Counted from the stretch's first letter, positions 33,103 through 42,833 are shown. The stretch is 64,000 nucleotides of DNA from Actinomyces ruminicola (GCF_900103885.1 NZ_FNIM01000001.1:288132-352131), one strand, 5' to 3'. Notes: a model not told the origin generated them from the letters alone. Numbers and translations: made by a program.

Positions 33103-34837
33103 GGCTCAGCGCTTGCGGAATCTGTCTCTGTTGTTGGATACAGCCGCCCGGCATGTGGCGGAGGACCCGCTGCTGCTGGCGGTGCAGTCGGCCCGGCGGC
33201 TGCCGCCCGGAGTGCGGGGGCACCTGGCGCGGGCGGTGAGCGCGGGGGCCGGCGCCGAGTCTGTGCGGCTGGCGCTGGGCGAGTTCCTCGCCGACCGGCG
33301 CGCTCAGGCCGGGCAGGCACTGGCGGCCGCTACGCCGCGCACAGGGGCGGGTAGGCGTGTGGCGGCGGAGCTGGCGGTTCAGCTCGGCCGAGTCGCCCCC
33401 AAGGCGCAGGTGCAACTGCCGCCGTCGGTGCGGGCCCGCGAGTTGTGGTCCCAGGGTCGGCTGCATGCGGCGGTGGCGGTGCTCGACGGCGTGCGCGGAG
33501 CGCGGGCGCAACGGGCGCGGCTGCGTTCCCAGCTGGCGGTGATGAGCCCGGGCTTCGCCCTCCCGGCGGTCGTCCCCTCCCCCGCGTGGGAGGGGCCGCG
33601 AAGCGACGGCCCCACGCGCGTGCTGCACGTGCTGACTAACTCCTTCTCGCGCACCCAGTCCGGGTACGCGGTGCGCTCGCACGCGGTGCTGCGAGCCCAG
33701 CGCGCTGCGGGCGTTGAGGTGCGGGCGGTGACTCGGATCGGCTATCCGGTGACGGTGGGGCTGGTAAACGCAGCCAGTGAGGACGTGGTGGACGGGATCA
33801 CCTACCGGCGGTTGCTACCGGCCCGGCTGGCCCCGACCCCGGCGGCGCGGCTGGTGCAGATGACCCGCCTGCTGGCGCGTGAGGTTGAGGACTACCGCCC
33901 ACACGTGCTGCACACCACCACGAACTTCCAGAACGCCCTGGTAGCGCGGGCCGTGGCCGAGTCCTACGGCTTGCCCTGGGTGTATGAGATGCGCGGCGTG
34001 CTGGAGCAGACGTGGGTGGCCTCCCGTCCGACCGACCAGCAGGCGGAGGCCCTGGCCTCAGAGCGGTTCCGCCTGTTGCGTGCCAGGGAAACCGAGATGG
34101 CGGTCGCGGCCGACGCGGTGGTGGTCCTGTCTCAGGTGCAACGCGAGGACCTGATTGCCCGCGGGGTGCCGACGGAGCGCATCAGGATCATTCCCAACGC
34201 GGTGGATGACGCGGTGTTGGAGGTACCGGAGGTTAGTGCAGCGGAGGCCCGCGCCCGGCTGGGGCTGCCGCGCGGGGGCTTCTGGGCGGGCAGTGTCTCC
34301 TCCCTGGTGGACTATGAGGGCTTCGATGTGCTGTTGGAGGCGGTGGCCCGGTGCCGTGCGAGCGGGGTGGATGTGCGCTGCCTGCTGGTGGGCGACGGCG
34401 TGAGCCGAGCGGGGCTGGAGGCGCGCTCCGCAGAGCTCGGCCTGGGAACCGAGGTGTGCGTGCTGCCCGGGCGGGTGCCGCCGCAGGATGCCGTGGCCTG
34501 GTATCAGGCGCTGGACCTGTTCTGTGTGCCGCGGCGGGATACGCCCGTGTGCCGCTCGGTGACACCGATCAAGCCCTTCACCGCCATGGCGCTGGGGCGA
34601 GCGGTGCTGGTGTCCGATCTGCCGGCGCTGCGGGAGGTGGCCGCCTACGGCGACGGCAGCGTTTTTCCCGCCGAGGACGCCGTGGCGTTGGCCACGGCTT
34701 TAGCGGCGGCGGCCGGGTGCGCAGGGAATCCACACGCTAGCGGGCAGAATGGGAGTCATACCAGTGTTCCCGCTGACCTGCCCACCTGGAGTCGCAATGG
34801 AACCGTTTACGCCACACTGTACGAGGGGTTGAGATGA
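33095..34837 (+). CDS. Glycosyltransferase family 4 with N-terminal helical extension
   Basis: The 580-residue protein starts at GTG 33095 behind ACGGAGG, overlapping the previous gene by eight bases. Residues 1-165 are an Ala/Arg/Leu-rich helical region of unknown role, found in some actinobacterial glycosyltransferases. A GT-B fold follows: VLHVLTNSFSRTQSGYAVRS at about 170, RIIPNAVDDAVLEVP, then GSVSSLVDYEGFDVLLEAVA, LLVGDGVSRAGLEARS and RSVTPIKPFTAMALGRAVLV. The K-P-F and surrounding residues bind the donor. It probably elongates the lipid-linked repeat. It overlaps the Wzm gene by four bases. Confidence 0.87.
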   Translation: MPEAQRLRNLSLLLDTAARHVAEDPLLLAVQSARRLPPGVRGHLARAVSAGAGAESVRLALGEFLADRRAQAGQALAAATPRTGAGRRVAAELAVQLGRVAPKAQVQLPPSVRARELWSQGRLHAAVAVLDGVRGARAQRARLRSQLAVMSPGFALPAVVPSPAWEGPRSDGPTRVLHVLTNSFSRTQSGYAVRSHAVLRAQRAAGVEVRAVTRIGYPVTVGLVNAASEDVVDGITYRRLLPARLAPTPAARLVQMTRLLAREVEDYRPHVLHTTTNFQNALVARAVAESYGLPWVYEMRGVLEQTWVASRPTDQQAEALASERFRLLRARETEMAVAADAVVVLSQVQREDLIARGVPTERIRIIPNAVDDAVLEVPEVSAAEARARLGLPRGGFWAGSVSSLVDYEGFDVLLEAVARCRASGVDVRCLLVGDGVSRAGLEARSAELGLGTEVCVLPGRVPPQDAVAWYQALDLFCVPRRDTPVCRSVTPIKPFTAMALGRAVLVSDLPALREVAAYGDGSVFPAEDAVALATALAAAAGCAGNPHASGQNGSHTSVPADLPTWSRNGTVYATLYEGLR

Positions 34838-35760
34838 GCGAGCACTCGCATGAGTCATTCCCCATGACGTGGCTGGACCGCGCGTACGAGGCGTACGCGC
34901 GCAGTTCCCACGTGGTCTCCGTGCAACAGCTTCAGAGGCTCTCCCCCGTGGGCCAGCGGCCGCGGCTCGGGAAGTACATTGCACAGCTGTGGCAGCGTCG
35001 GCACTTCATTTGGGCGGACGCCCGGGCGAAGGCCCTGGGTTCTCAGCGCGGCACGCTGCTCGGCAACGCCTGGCTGATCGTCAAGCCCATGCTGGACTCG
35101 CTCGTCTTCTTCATTATCTTCGGCCTGTTGCTGCAGACCTCCCGCGGGATCGAGAACTTCATCGGCTACCTGATCATCGGAGTCACCCTGTTCCCACCCC
35201 TGCAGCGGGCGATCACCGGCGGGGCCCAGGTGATCCAGAACGGCCGGAACATGATCCGGGGCTTCTCCTTCCCTCGGGCAGTGCTGCCGATCTCCTACAC
35301 ACTGCGCTCCGCGATCGACTCGCTGCCACCGCTGCTGGCGGTGCTACTGCTGGTGATGGCGCTGCCGCCGCATGCACTACCCACCTGGCACTGGGTCCTG
35401 ATCGCACCGATCTTCTTGTTGCAGTTCACGTTCGGGTTGGGGCTGACCTTCTTCACGGCGCGGATCACCGCCCTGCTGCCTGACATGCGCAACATCTGGC
35501 CCTTCCTCACGCAATTCTGGTTCTACGGCTCGGGCGTCTTCTTCTCCTATGAGCGCTTCATCGACCATCCGACCATGCTCGCCTTCATGGACGTGAACCC
35601 CGGCTACCTGATACTGACGATGTACCGCAATTGCATCTTGTACAGCACCGTGCCGGATGCGCGCTCATGGGTCATGCTGATCGCCTGGGCCTTCGGTACC
35701 TTTGCCCTCGGGTTCGTGTTCTTCTGGGCCAAGGAGGTGGACTATGGCTTGGAGCGCTGA
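34834..35760 (+). CDS. Polysaccharide/teichoic acid ABC exporter permease (Wzm/TagG type)
   Basis: The 308-residue ABC2-type permease has a cytoplasmic start of about 65 residues with RRHFIWADARAKALGSQRGT, then about six membrane helices (SLVFFIIFGLLLQTSRGIEN, then LPPLLAVLLLVMALPP, PIFLLQFTFGLGLTFFTARI and the final IAWAFGTFALGFVFFWAKE). The re-entrant segment RNMIRGFSFPRAVLPIS is typical of TagG/Wzm. With the ATPase encoded next it flips the finished undecaprenyl-linked polymer to the outside. ATG start overlaps the preceding gene (ATGA); the end overlaps the ATPase gene by 17 bases. Confidence 0.94.
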   Translation: MSEHSHESFPMTWLDRAYEAYARSSHVVSVQQLQRLSPVGQRPRLGKYIAQLWQRRHFIWADARAKALGSQRGTLLGNAWLIVKPMLDSLVFFIIFGLLLQTSRGIENFIGYLIIGVTLFPPLQRAITGGAQVIQNGRNMIRGFSFPRAVLPISYTLRSAIDSLPPLLAVLLLVMALPPHALPTWHWVLIAPIFLLQFTFGLGLTFFTARITALLPDMRNIWPFLTQFWFYGSGVFFSYERFIDHPTMLAFMDVNPGYLILTMYRNCILYSTVPDARSWVMLIAWAFGTFALGFVFFWAKEVDYGLER

Positions 35761-36655
35761 CGATGAAGAGGACTCGGTTATGACCGATCCGACCGTCGTT
35801 GTTCGCAGCGTGCGCGTACGCTACCGCTCCCCCTCGAGCGACGCCGCAGCCATGCGCGCCGTCTCCCCCGCCAAGCGCGCCTTTCTGCGAGCCACCGGGC
35901 AGCAGCCGAAAGTCACGGTAGACGCGCTCAAGGGGGTCTCCCTGGTGGCAAGGGCCGGGGAGTCCATCGGTATTCTCGGTCGCAACGGCTCGGGCAAGTC
36001 CACGCTGCTGCGGATCATTGCCGGCCTGGAGACACCGCTAGCCGGCAACGTCATGGCGCGATCCACACCGGTGCTGCTCGGGGTGAACGCAGCCCTGGTG
36101 CCGGACCTGCCCGGGGAACGGAACGTTATCCTTGGCTGCCTGGCCATGGGCCTGTCCAAGGCGCAGGCTCGCGAGCTGCTGCCGGAGGTTGTGGAGCTGG
36201 CCGGCATCGGCAAGGCCATCTACCGCCCGATGAAGACCTACTCCTCTGGTATGGGGTCCCGGCTCAGGTTTGCCATCGCCGCTGCCGCGAACCCGGATAT
36301 CCTCCTGATCGATGAGGCGCTGAGCACCGGTGACGCGGCCTTCAAGGAGCGTAGCGAGCGGAAGATGGCGGAGCTGCGCAAGGCAGCCGGTACGGTCTTC
36401 ATCGTCAGCCACGCCGCGCAGACCATAGAGGAGATGTGCTCGCGGGCAGTCTGGCTCATGGAGGGTGAGATCATTGGCGATGGGCCGGGCCCGGAAATCG
36501 CGCACGACTACCGCTGGTGGTCCTGGAACATCACCAAGAACGAGTTCGCCAAGGCCGACGAGATCCTGGCGCGCTGCCGCCAGAAGTGGGCACCCCGGGA
36601 ACCCGTCATCGCCGATCCCGATATGTACAAGCGGGCGCCCCGACACGCATACTGA
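35744..36655 (+). CDS. Polysaccharide/teichoic acid ABC exporter ATPase (Wzt/TagH type)
   Basis: ATG 35744 sits six bases after AAGGAGG and inside the permease gene, giving 303 residues; ATG 35780 is a weaker alternative. Walker A is GRNGSGKST, the signature YSSGMGSRLRFAIA and Walker B ILLIDEALSTGDAAF, all as in Wzt/TagH. VPDLPGERNVILGCLAMGLS is also typical. The protein lacks the C-terminal carbohydrate-binding domain of long Wzt proteins, so it resembles TagH-type exporters that do not check a polymer cap. It is the last gene of the plus-strand operon; GC drops sharply right after its stop. Confidence 0.95.
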   Translation: MAWSADDEEDSVMTDPTVVVRSVRVRYRSPSSDAAAMRAVSPAKRAFLRATGQQPKVTVDALKGVSLVARAGESIGILGRNGSGKSTLLRIIAGLETPLAGNVMARSTPVLLGVNAALVPDLPGERNVILGCLAMGLSKAQARELLPEVVELAGIGKAIYRPMKTYSSGMGSRLRFAIAAAANPDILLIDEALSTGDAAFKERSERKMAELRKAAGTVFIVSHAAQTIEEMCSRAVWLMEGEIIGDGPGPEIAHDYRWWSWNITKNEFAKADEILARCRQKWAPREPVIADPDMYKRAPRHAY

Positions 36656-36990
36656 GCATTCCCCAAGCGCGGTGAGCAGAATAACAGACACCCAGCCAAA
36701 TACCGACCAAGACAGGCAGCGCACATACGCTCAAGCGACTCCGCCAAGCATCGCACCAACCCACTACACTACAGGAACCGAACAAACACGATCGCTACCA
36801 CCCCACAGCCCAACCGTGTATGCCTTCGACGCTCATTGACCTAGATGCCCTCAATACCCAAGCACATCATTTACACTCATGCGGAACAGCCCAAAAAAGC
36901 CTTCCCCCTACACGAACCCCCACAAACTAACGCGCATCGCCCCCTAACCCTCCAAGATCGACAACCTTGAAAACAAGCACGTAATAGCGA
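36656..36990. other. Low-GC 335-bp gap between the two converging halves of the locus
   Basis: No gene or clear hairpin is visible. The sequence is A/C-rich on the plus strand and much poorer in GC than its surroundings (27 of 60 bases at 36841-36900 by hand count). It marks the junction between the high-GC plus operon and the low-GC minus cassette. Confidence 0.6.
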
Positions 36991-37734
36991 TCAACGCGAG
37001 AAGCCGATTAAGTCGCTCCCTGTAACCACTGGCACCGCCAGAACGCCGGGTTGCTGCCGCTCAAGATCGTCAATGGCACTTTCGACGTCAGAAGTCAAAA
37101 CCCCCACGACTTGATCAAGCGGTCTCTTCCACCACCGGGTCGCCAATAGCCTTTCAATAATATCCGCGGAAAACCGGAATCCTACGATGCTCGCAGGATT
37201 GCCTTCGACTATGGCATACGGAGGGACATCATCAAGAACGACACTGCAATCACGAACCACCGCACCAATGCCAACCTTGACGCCCCGCCCTAAGAACGTG
37301 TTCATCCCAATCCATACATCATGCCCAATAACAGGCGCACGATGAACGACGCGATAGCTGCGATCCGCGTCAGGCAGGGACGTCAGCGTTGCCGCACGCC
37401 GCATGACCGGCCCTCCCCTTTCATACGCCACATTAGACGTTGAAAAAGCACCAATTCGCGGAACAGTCTTCTGCACCGTCAGTCCGGAACCAATAGAACA
37501 GTACCGGCCAATGATCATACCCAGAGTCAGTGGAGATTGAGAGTACGAAAAAGCCCCCATATCCACGATCGGACCGCCACCGTAAAAACCGGTGTAGCCC
37601 TCAACACGTACGCCGCTATCGAACTCGATGCGCCGCTCCGTGGATGCACCCCATCCTCTTACGACATCAAGGAAGACCGCCCTCTCATCGAGGAAACCTT
37701 CAAGTTCCGGCGATCCGAATATCACCTCACGCAT
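36991..37734 (-). CDS. Hexapeptide-repeat acetyltransferase-like protein
   Basis: Starting at ATG 37734, 19 bases after the upstream stop, the protein has 247 residues. The left-handed beta-helix shows loosely repeating hexapeptides (PIVDMGAFSYSQSPLTLGMI, IGRYCSIGSGLTVQ, PVIGHDVWIGMNTFLGRGVK, VGIGAVVRDCSVVLDDVPPY). AIVEGNPASIVGFRF is the classic C-terminal block of sugar O-acetyltransferases, usually reading GNPAKVIK-RF. HDVWIG is typical too. It probably O-acetylates a polymer sugar using acetyl-CoA. An in-frame extension upstream would overlap the previous gene and is unlikely. It is the distal gene of the low-GC cassette. Confidence 0.82.
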   Translation of the reverse strand: MREVIFGSPELEGFLDERAVFLDVVRGWGASTERRIEFDSGVRVEGYTGFYGGGPIVDMGAFSYSQSPLTLGMIIGRYCSIGSGLTVQKTVPRIGAFSTSNVAYERGGPVMRRAATLTSLPDADRSYRVVHRAPVIGHDVWIGMNTFLGRGVKVGIGAVVRDCSVVLDDVPPYAIVEGNPASIVGFRFSADIIERLLATRWWKRPLDQVVGVLTSDVESAIDDLERQQPGVLAVPVVTGSDLIGFSR

Positions 37735-37753
37735 AACACAAGTCCAATCCGCA

Positions 37754-38626
37754 TCAATCTTCCAGGGCACGCCAGTACGAACGAACCATCTGCATCGACA
37801 AATGGCGGACATCAAGCCACCGGTCGGTGGAACCCCCGCCAATGTCCTGAGCGGCGGCGACAGATAGTCGGATATCTTCAACAATGCGATCGACGACAGC
37901 CCCATTGAACAAGCGCTCCTCGGACAACTCGAACAAACTGGCCAATAGAGTGCCCGAGGAACAAATCTCCGAAGCCGACATCGCGCCCATCTTCTCCGAT
38001 AGGCCCCGATTATAAAGCTGAACCATCATCGTCGCGTCATCGACGATCTTCTCCGCCCCCATTCTCCTACCGAAAAGCCCGGTCTCTGTCCAATGTGTCG
38101 GCGCGCACTGCTCACGCGGAACCTGACAGAAAGCCGAATATGCTGCGATCGGCCAGAGCAAATCGTAGCCGAATCCAGCCCAACGTTGTTCAACGGACTC
38201 TGATATGCGCCGCTCGATTGCCTGCCTCCAGGCGACGATCATCGGGTGGCCTGCACGCGCCGCGATCATCCCAATGCTAGGTTCCTTCGACCGCCAGCCA
38301 TAGAAAACGGCACCATTGAGCGCAGTGAGCTCCCACAAGAGCTGAATCGGAGAAACAACAACCGTATCTATATCGAGCCAAATGCCCCCGTTAACCGCGA
38401 GTGTTGCAGCCCGAGCATAGTCGGCACGGTGAGCTATCACCGGAATGTCTGAAAAAACGGGATGAATGTCCGGAACCCAATTCCGAATCGAATCTGACGA
38501 AAGAACAACGACGTCGAACCGCCCCGCCCATTTCCTGATAGACCGAATGCAAAGCTCAATATATCCGGGGTCGCCCGACTCTGGCGAATCCCAATAGAGC
38601 CAAACCGTCGGCGATTCCCCAACCAT
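37754..38626 (-). CDS. Glycosyltransferase of the capsular polysaccharide (caps_synth / GT32-like) family
   Basis: The 290-residue protein begins with PTVWLYWDSPESGDPGYIEL, the W-x-Y-W start of capsule glycosyltransferases, and carries HRADYARAATLAVNGGIWLD followed by IDT, containing the DxD metal/nucleotide-sugar motif (LDIDTVVV). This combination identifies GT32/caps_synth enzymes. Its donor and acceptor are unknown. It follows the bifunctional transferase gene by 11 bases and is followed by the acetyltransferase. GC content in a hand-counted stretch (30 of 60 at 38341-38400) is far below that of neighbouring operons. Confidence 0.87.
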   Translation of the reverse strand: MVGESPTVWLYWDSPESGDPGYIELCIRSIRKWAGRFDVVVLSSDSIRNWVPDIHPVFSDIPVIAHRADYARAATLAVNGGIWLDIDTVVVSPIQLLWELTALNGAVFYGWRSKEPSIGMIAARAGHPMIVAWRQAIERRISESVEQRWAGFGYDLLWPIAAYSAFCQVPREQCAPTHWTETGLFGRRMGAEKIVDDATMMVQLYNRGLSEKMGAMSASEICSSGTLLASLFELSEERLFNGAVVDRIVEDIRLSVAAAQDIGGGSTDRWLDVRHLSMQMVRSYWRALED

Positions 38627-38637
38627 CAGACAACTCC

Positions 38638-41600
38638 CTACTTACTACCAAAAACGATCTTGCCGACACGCTCCGCCGCACGCCCGTCGTCGAACGGCGC
38701 GTACCGGCGAACGAATCTGCCGTATGCGCCATCATAACGTGCCGCCATCTCCGGCAGGCTTCGCAAGCAGTCGATGCATTCCGCAGTCGTCGACAGGATA
38801 GGACCAGGCGCTGATCTTTCAAAATCGAAATAGAAACCGCGTGTCACATCGCGATATGTCGCCAGGTCGGGTGCCAAAAACATGATCGGCTTGCCCGTCG
38901 TCACGAAATCGAACATTACGGAAGAATAGTCTGTAATCAACACATCAGCGGCGAGATACAGGTCGTTAACGTCTGCGTAGGAGTTTACATCTATAACGTT
39001 CGGACCGTACGTCCCACCCTGCGTGTATGCCGTGTTGACGTGTCCTCGCTGGAGCACGACCGCTGAGTCTCCTAGTGCATTCTGCACCTTCGAGTACTCG
39101 AGGAACAGCGTTTGAGCATAGTGCCCATTGGCAGCTCGCCGGTTGTCGCGCCACGTCGGTGCGTACAGAACGGCGAGCTGTCCGTCCGGGATCCCCAAAT
39201 AGCGCCGAACTCGATCGCGCCGTTCATCCGACACGCGGCCCTGCAACAAAGAGTCATTACGCGGGTAGCCCTCAGTGACGACATCGCCCTCATAGCCGAA
39301 AGCACGGGAGAGGACAGGTGCTGCCCAGTGAGACTGTGCAATAAGCCAATTCCAGTAGCGCGCTTCTCGCAGCATCAAACGTCTATATGACAACGACAGG
39401 TTAGCCGACGGAACATCATTACCGATTCGCTTAAGTGGAGTACCGTGCCACGTCTGTACGTATACCTGTTCAGGAGCCTTACGGAACGAGAACGGGAAAT
39501 TGTTATTGTTGACCAAATAGAGCGATCGTGACGCTGCCCTGTACCATTCTTCTGAGTACAAGGTTACTGCCGTAGCACCCTCCGGAACAGCAACACTCCC
39601 ATCACGGACCGTCCAATAACGCTTCAGATCTGTCCGATTGCTAGCCACATATGCGTCTAGCGCCTTCGGCGTATCCGTCACGGCTCTACCGCCGAAGGAT
39701 TCGAACAGGACAGCGTCTTCAATCTTCCGAGTCAGGACACTGAAATTCATTTCGGAAAGTCTGCGCTGCGAGTAAGGTCCAGACTCGTCCCAAGTGAACC
39801 GAGAGCCGACATTTACCGAGATGCCGTTATTCTGCACAGGTTGTACGATCAACCGATAGGTGCCACCGTAATAGCGGAGCGGCAACCGGTCAGCGAGTTC
39901 TACAGTACGTCGCGGCCACATCGATGCCGGCAGCTTGCGCCCGGTCGCGGTCAGAATCTCGAATACGTAGTTCTGAGCGGGAACTGCGGTACGACGGCCA
40001 TCAATGTCAAGTTCGAGCAGATCAAATGTCACCTCATAACTTGACGACGACTTATCGTACTTCGTTGCGGCAGGCAGTATGTTCCTGGTCTTTCCGACTA
40101 GTGCAAATGACGGCGTCGTCTGACGGACGCTGCGATCGTTGATCTGAGCACGCCCGCAAATTGTCAGGATTCCACTGCACGCGTCAAAGCTGACATCCGA
40201 AACATACGCTGCCTGGTTAATATACGCAACACGCAGATACCCATATCCGGTTGCTTCCGTGTAGAATACACCAGCAAGCTGGGCCGAGGGCCCGCCGCTG
40301 TTAGCTGCAATCGGCGCTACCGCACCTCCAGGTGTTCGCACTCGAATGTCAATCCATACGAGGTTCTGTGCAGCATACGAACGCCGAGTAGACAATTGAA
40401 GCACGCCCCGCCATAGCCGGTGGGATCCCTCCCGCGCAAGAGTGAGCCGGTTGCTAGCGACCACCTCGCCATCGATGACGGCCTCGACATACAGCTCACT
40501 AACATCGAACCGCCTTGCCAGCGACTCAGGGCTACGGTTATTGAGTTCTAGCGCTAATTCTAGCGCCCCATCGGATGACAGTTGATGCCGTCGCGCCCGA
40601 ATACGAGGTGACAATACTTTCACTCCGTATTCTGCTCCATCGGACGCTGGCAGCGCACGATGCCCGTCGGCGGTAAATGACCCGACATGCAGTGTGTTTC
40701 GGCTCGCCATCGAAACGACACGGGTCACCGGCACCCACCGATTCAACCCATGCTCGGCGAGCCGGATGTACAGTTTAAGTACTGGCGTCTCAGTAGATCC
40801 ATAATGGGAAGCAATCGTGGAGATATCTTGCGGTGAAACAGTGACAGTGAACCCGCCGCCAGCAGCCGAGACGAAGGGGTTTTCTGTGAACGAATTAGCT
40901 GTTTCATCCACGCGTTTATCGGCCCTGACCTCCAATTCGAACCCGGCAAGAGAGTCTGCCGATCCATCAATTAGCTTGGCTTCTAGCTGCCTTTCCTCGG
41001 ACGGCAGCATTCCGTCGTAGTAGACGACGCCATCCAAACGTAGCAGTCCATCAGGAGCGTATTCAATATGCGTGATGAACGCCTGATTGGCTATAGATCC
41101 CTCATCCGCTACAGCGCACACCTCATCCGGCACAGTCGAGCTGAATGTAGCCATAGACGGCATTGTCTCCCGTATGAGGCCGTCGTCCCCTCGGACGAGT
41201 TGAGTTTTTTCGCCACGTTCGAGGGTCTCCATGAGGACGGTTTCAAACGCCTGGTAGTCTTTTCGCCGAGCTGCGAGCGCCATCAGCCGACGTCCCAGCG
41301 GCCATCCGGTCAACTTCAGCGATTCGTCGTCGTAAAAACGCTCGACACCCTGACACAGCACATCCCAGAACTCCGGAACTGCGCGTGGAACCTCGCGATA
41401 GTAATAATACAAGTCCTCGCACAGCAGCTTTGAGTACCAGTAGCTAATGAGCCCCGCGTCGTCACTACTTTCGATGATTGGCCTCACAGTGTCAGCAACA
41501 CCAATGCGTTGCCGCAGGTCGTTGACATCTGACTTATTCTGGGTAATCGATGACCCGTCATCACGCAAGCGCCAGCGGTAAACGTTATCTTTGATCAGAT

Positions 41601-42432
41601 CGAACTTCACAGCAGCCGCAAATAGCTTCGCAGTGCATTCCTGATCCTCGTACAGCGTGCCTTCTGGGAAACTTCCGACGAGATTGTCCCACACCTCGCG
41701 TCGGAACACCTTATTGCACACAAACAGGTCCCATAATACGGGAGGGAAGTCAGTGGCGGAGATGGATTCCCTCTGCTCACTGTGTACCTCATGTACCCAA
41801 GCGGGAGTCCATTCCTTCTGACTATTGAATCGCGATATCGCCCCTGACGCAAATGCGGATCCTGTACGCTCGAGAGTTGACACTAGGGCTTTGTATGCCG
41901 TCTGCGGAATGTCATCATCTGAGTCAATAAAGGTAACGTACTTGCCGGTTGCGCTCTTCAAGCCGGTGTTGCGCGCTGCACCCAGACCGCCATTGACCTT
42001 ATGAATTACCTTGACCCGAGAGTCCTTGCGGCTATACTGATCAGCAATAACCCCAGTGCGATCAGTTGACCCGTCATCTACGATGATGATCTCCAGATTG
42101 CTATGCGTCTGCCGTAGCACGGACTCCAAACACTCAGCAATGTATTCTTCAACGTTATATGATGGAACGATCACAGATAGCTTCGGCCCGCTCACGGACG
42201 TTCGCGCATTTCCACCTTTTGGCTCCACCGGCGCTTTCTGGTCGATTTCCTTTGCCTCATTTGCGACGGCTACGACTCCACCTGAACGCCAGCCATTTTC
42301 GCGAGACACAGAATTCGGTAGCATTCGCTTGTATATTGGTGCACCGAACATCGCTCGAACACGTGGAGACTCGACGATGAAGTCACCGCCAAGACTGCGA
42401 ACTACTTTTGCGATCGCGGTTTTCGCTCCCAT
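38638..42432 (-). CDS. Bifunctional GT2 glycosyltransferase / CDP-glycerol glycerophosphotransferase-like protein
   Basis: This 1264-residue protein has an N-terminal GT2 domain at about residues 84-330 (LSVIVPSYNVEEYIAECLES, IIIVDDGSTDRTG, DxD in FIDSDDDIP). A long beta-rich middle of about 400 residues follows, then a TagF-like domain from about 890. The TagF signatures are intact: QTWHGTPLKRIG near 993, VLYAPTWRDNRRA, LQRGHVNT and ITDYSSVMFDF, with the two histidines needed for catalysis. It should add a sugar and then glycerol- or ribitol-phosphate units from a CDP-activated donor, and sits next to tagD, which makes CDP-glycerol. Low GC (about 55% at 40141-40200) and unusual codons suggest acquisition by transfer. 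Confidence 0.9.
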   Translation of the reverse strand: MGAKTAIAKVVRSLGGDFIVESPRVRAMFGAPIYKRMLPNSVSRENGWRSGGVVAVANEAKEIDQKAPVEPKGGNARTSVSGPKLSVIVPSYNVEEYIAECLESVLRQTHSNLEIIIVDDGSTDRTGVIADQYSRKDSRVKVIHKVNGGLGAARNTGLKSATGKYVTFIDSDDDIPQTAYKALVSTLERTGSAFASGAISRFNSQKEWTPAWVHEVHSEQRESISATDFPPVLWDLFVCNKVFRREVWDNLVGSFPEGTLYEDQECTAKLFAAAVKFDLIKDNVYRWRLRDDGSSITQNKSDVNDLRQRIGVADTVRPIIESSDDAGLISYWYSKLLCEDLYYYYREVPRAVPEFWDVLCQGVERFYDDESLKLTGWPLGRRLMALAARRKDYQAFETVLMETLERGEKTQLVRGDDGLIRETMPSMATFSSTVPDEVCAVADEGSIANQAFITHIEYAPDGLLRLDGVVYYDGMLPSEERQLEAKLIDGSADSLAGFELEVRADKRVDETANSFTENPFVSAAGGGFTVTVSPQDISTIASHYGSTETPVLKLYIRLAEHGLNRWVPVTRVVSMASRNTLHVGSFTADGHRALPASDGAEYGVKVLSPRIRARRHQLSSDGALELALELNNRSPESLARRFDVSELYVEAVIDGEVVASNRLTLAREGSHRLWRGVLQLSTRRSYAAQNLVWIDIRVRTPGGAVAPIAANSGGPSAQLAGVFYTEATGYGYLRVAYINQAAYVSDVSFDACSGILTICGRAQINDRSVRQTTPSFALVGKTRNILPAATKYDKSSSSYEVTFDLLELDIDGRRTAVPAQNYVFEILTATGRKLPASMWPRRTVELADRLPLRYYGGTYRLIVQPVQNNGISVNVGSRFTWDESGPYSQRRLSEMNFSVLTRKIEDAVLFESFGGRAVTDTPKALDAYVASNRTDLKRYWTVRDGSVAVPEGATAVTLYSEEWYRAASRSLYLVNNNNFPFSFRKAPEQVYVQTWHGTPLKRIGNDVPSANLSLSYRRLMLREARYWNWLIAQSHWAAPVLSRAFGYEGDVVTEGYPRNDSLLQGRVSDERRDRVRRYLGIPDGQLAVLYAPTWRDNRRAANGHYAQTLFLEYSKVQNALGDSAVVLQRGHVNTAYTQGGTYGPNVIDVNSYADVNDLYLAADVLITDYSSVMFDFVTTGKPIMFLAPDLATYRDVTRGFYFDFERSAPGPILSTTAECIDCLRSLPEMAARYDGAYGRFVRRYAPFDDGRAAERVGKIVFGSK

Positions 42433-42437
42433 CGCTA

Positions 42438-42833
42438 TTAGTCCTTACCCTGCATGTCGTGCTTGATCTGGGTCGTCGAGATCTCCGGCGTGCGCGGGAG
42501 GTAGACGACCTCGCACAGGCCGGCAAGCTGCTCGTCGAACTTGCCCTTCCAGTCGTCGCCCATGACGAAGATGTCGATGCCGTACTTCTTGACGTCGTCG
42601 ACCTTCTGCTCCCAGGTGTACTCGGGAACCACCAGGTCCACGTAGCGGATCGCCTCGAGCATCCGGCGGCGCTCGTCGTAGGAGAAGTAGGCCTTCTTAC
42701 CCTTCCCGGCGTTGAACTCGTCAGAGGAGAGCACCACCACCAGATAGTCGCCGAGCGCCTTCGCGCGACGGAGCAGCTCGATGTGCCCGTAGTGCAGCAG
42801 GTCGTAAGTGCCGTAGGTGATTACGCGCTTCAT
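42438..42833 (-). CDS. tagD: Glycerol-3-phosphate cytidylyltransferase
   Basis: From ATG 42833, which has GAGGA a few bases upstream, the 131-residue protein matches TagD in length and motifs: TYGTYDLLHYGHIELLRRAK with the HxGH nucleotidyltransferase site, GDDWKGKFD and RTPEISTTQIKHDM, the RT-x-x-ISTT motif. It makes CDP-glycerol from CTP and glycerol-3-phosphate for the glycerophosphotransferases encoded around it. GC returns to the genome norm at this gene, so it lies just outside the low-GC cassette, five bases upstream of it in the direction of transcription. Confidence 0.97.
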   Translation of the reverse strand: MKRVITYGTYDLLHYGHIELLRRAKALGDYLVVVLSSDEFNAGKGKKAYFSYDERRRMLEAIRYVDLVVPEYTWEQKVDDVKKYGIDIFVMGDDWKGKFDEQLAGLCEVVYLPRTPEISTTQIKHDMQGKD

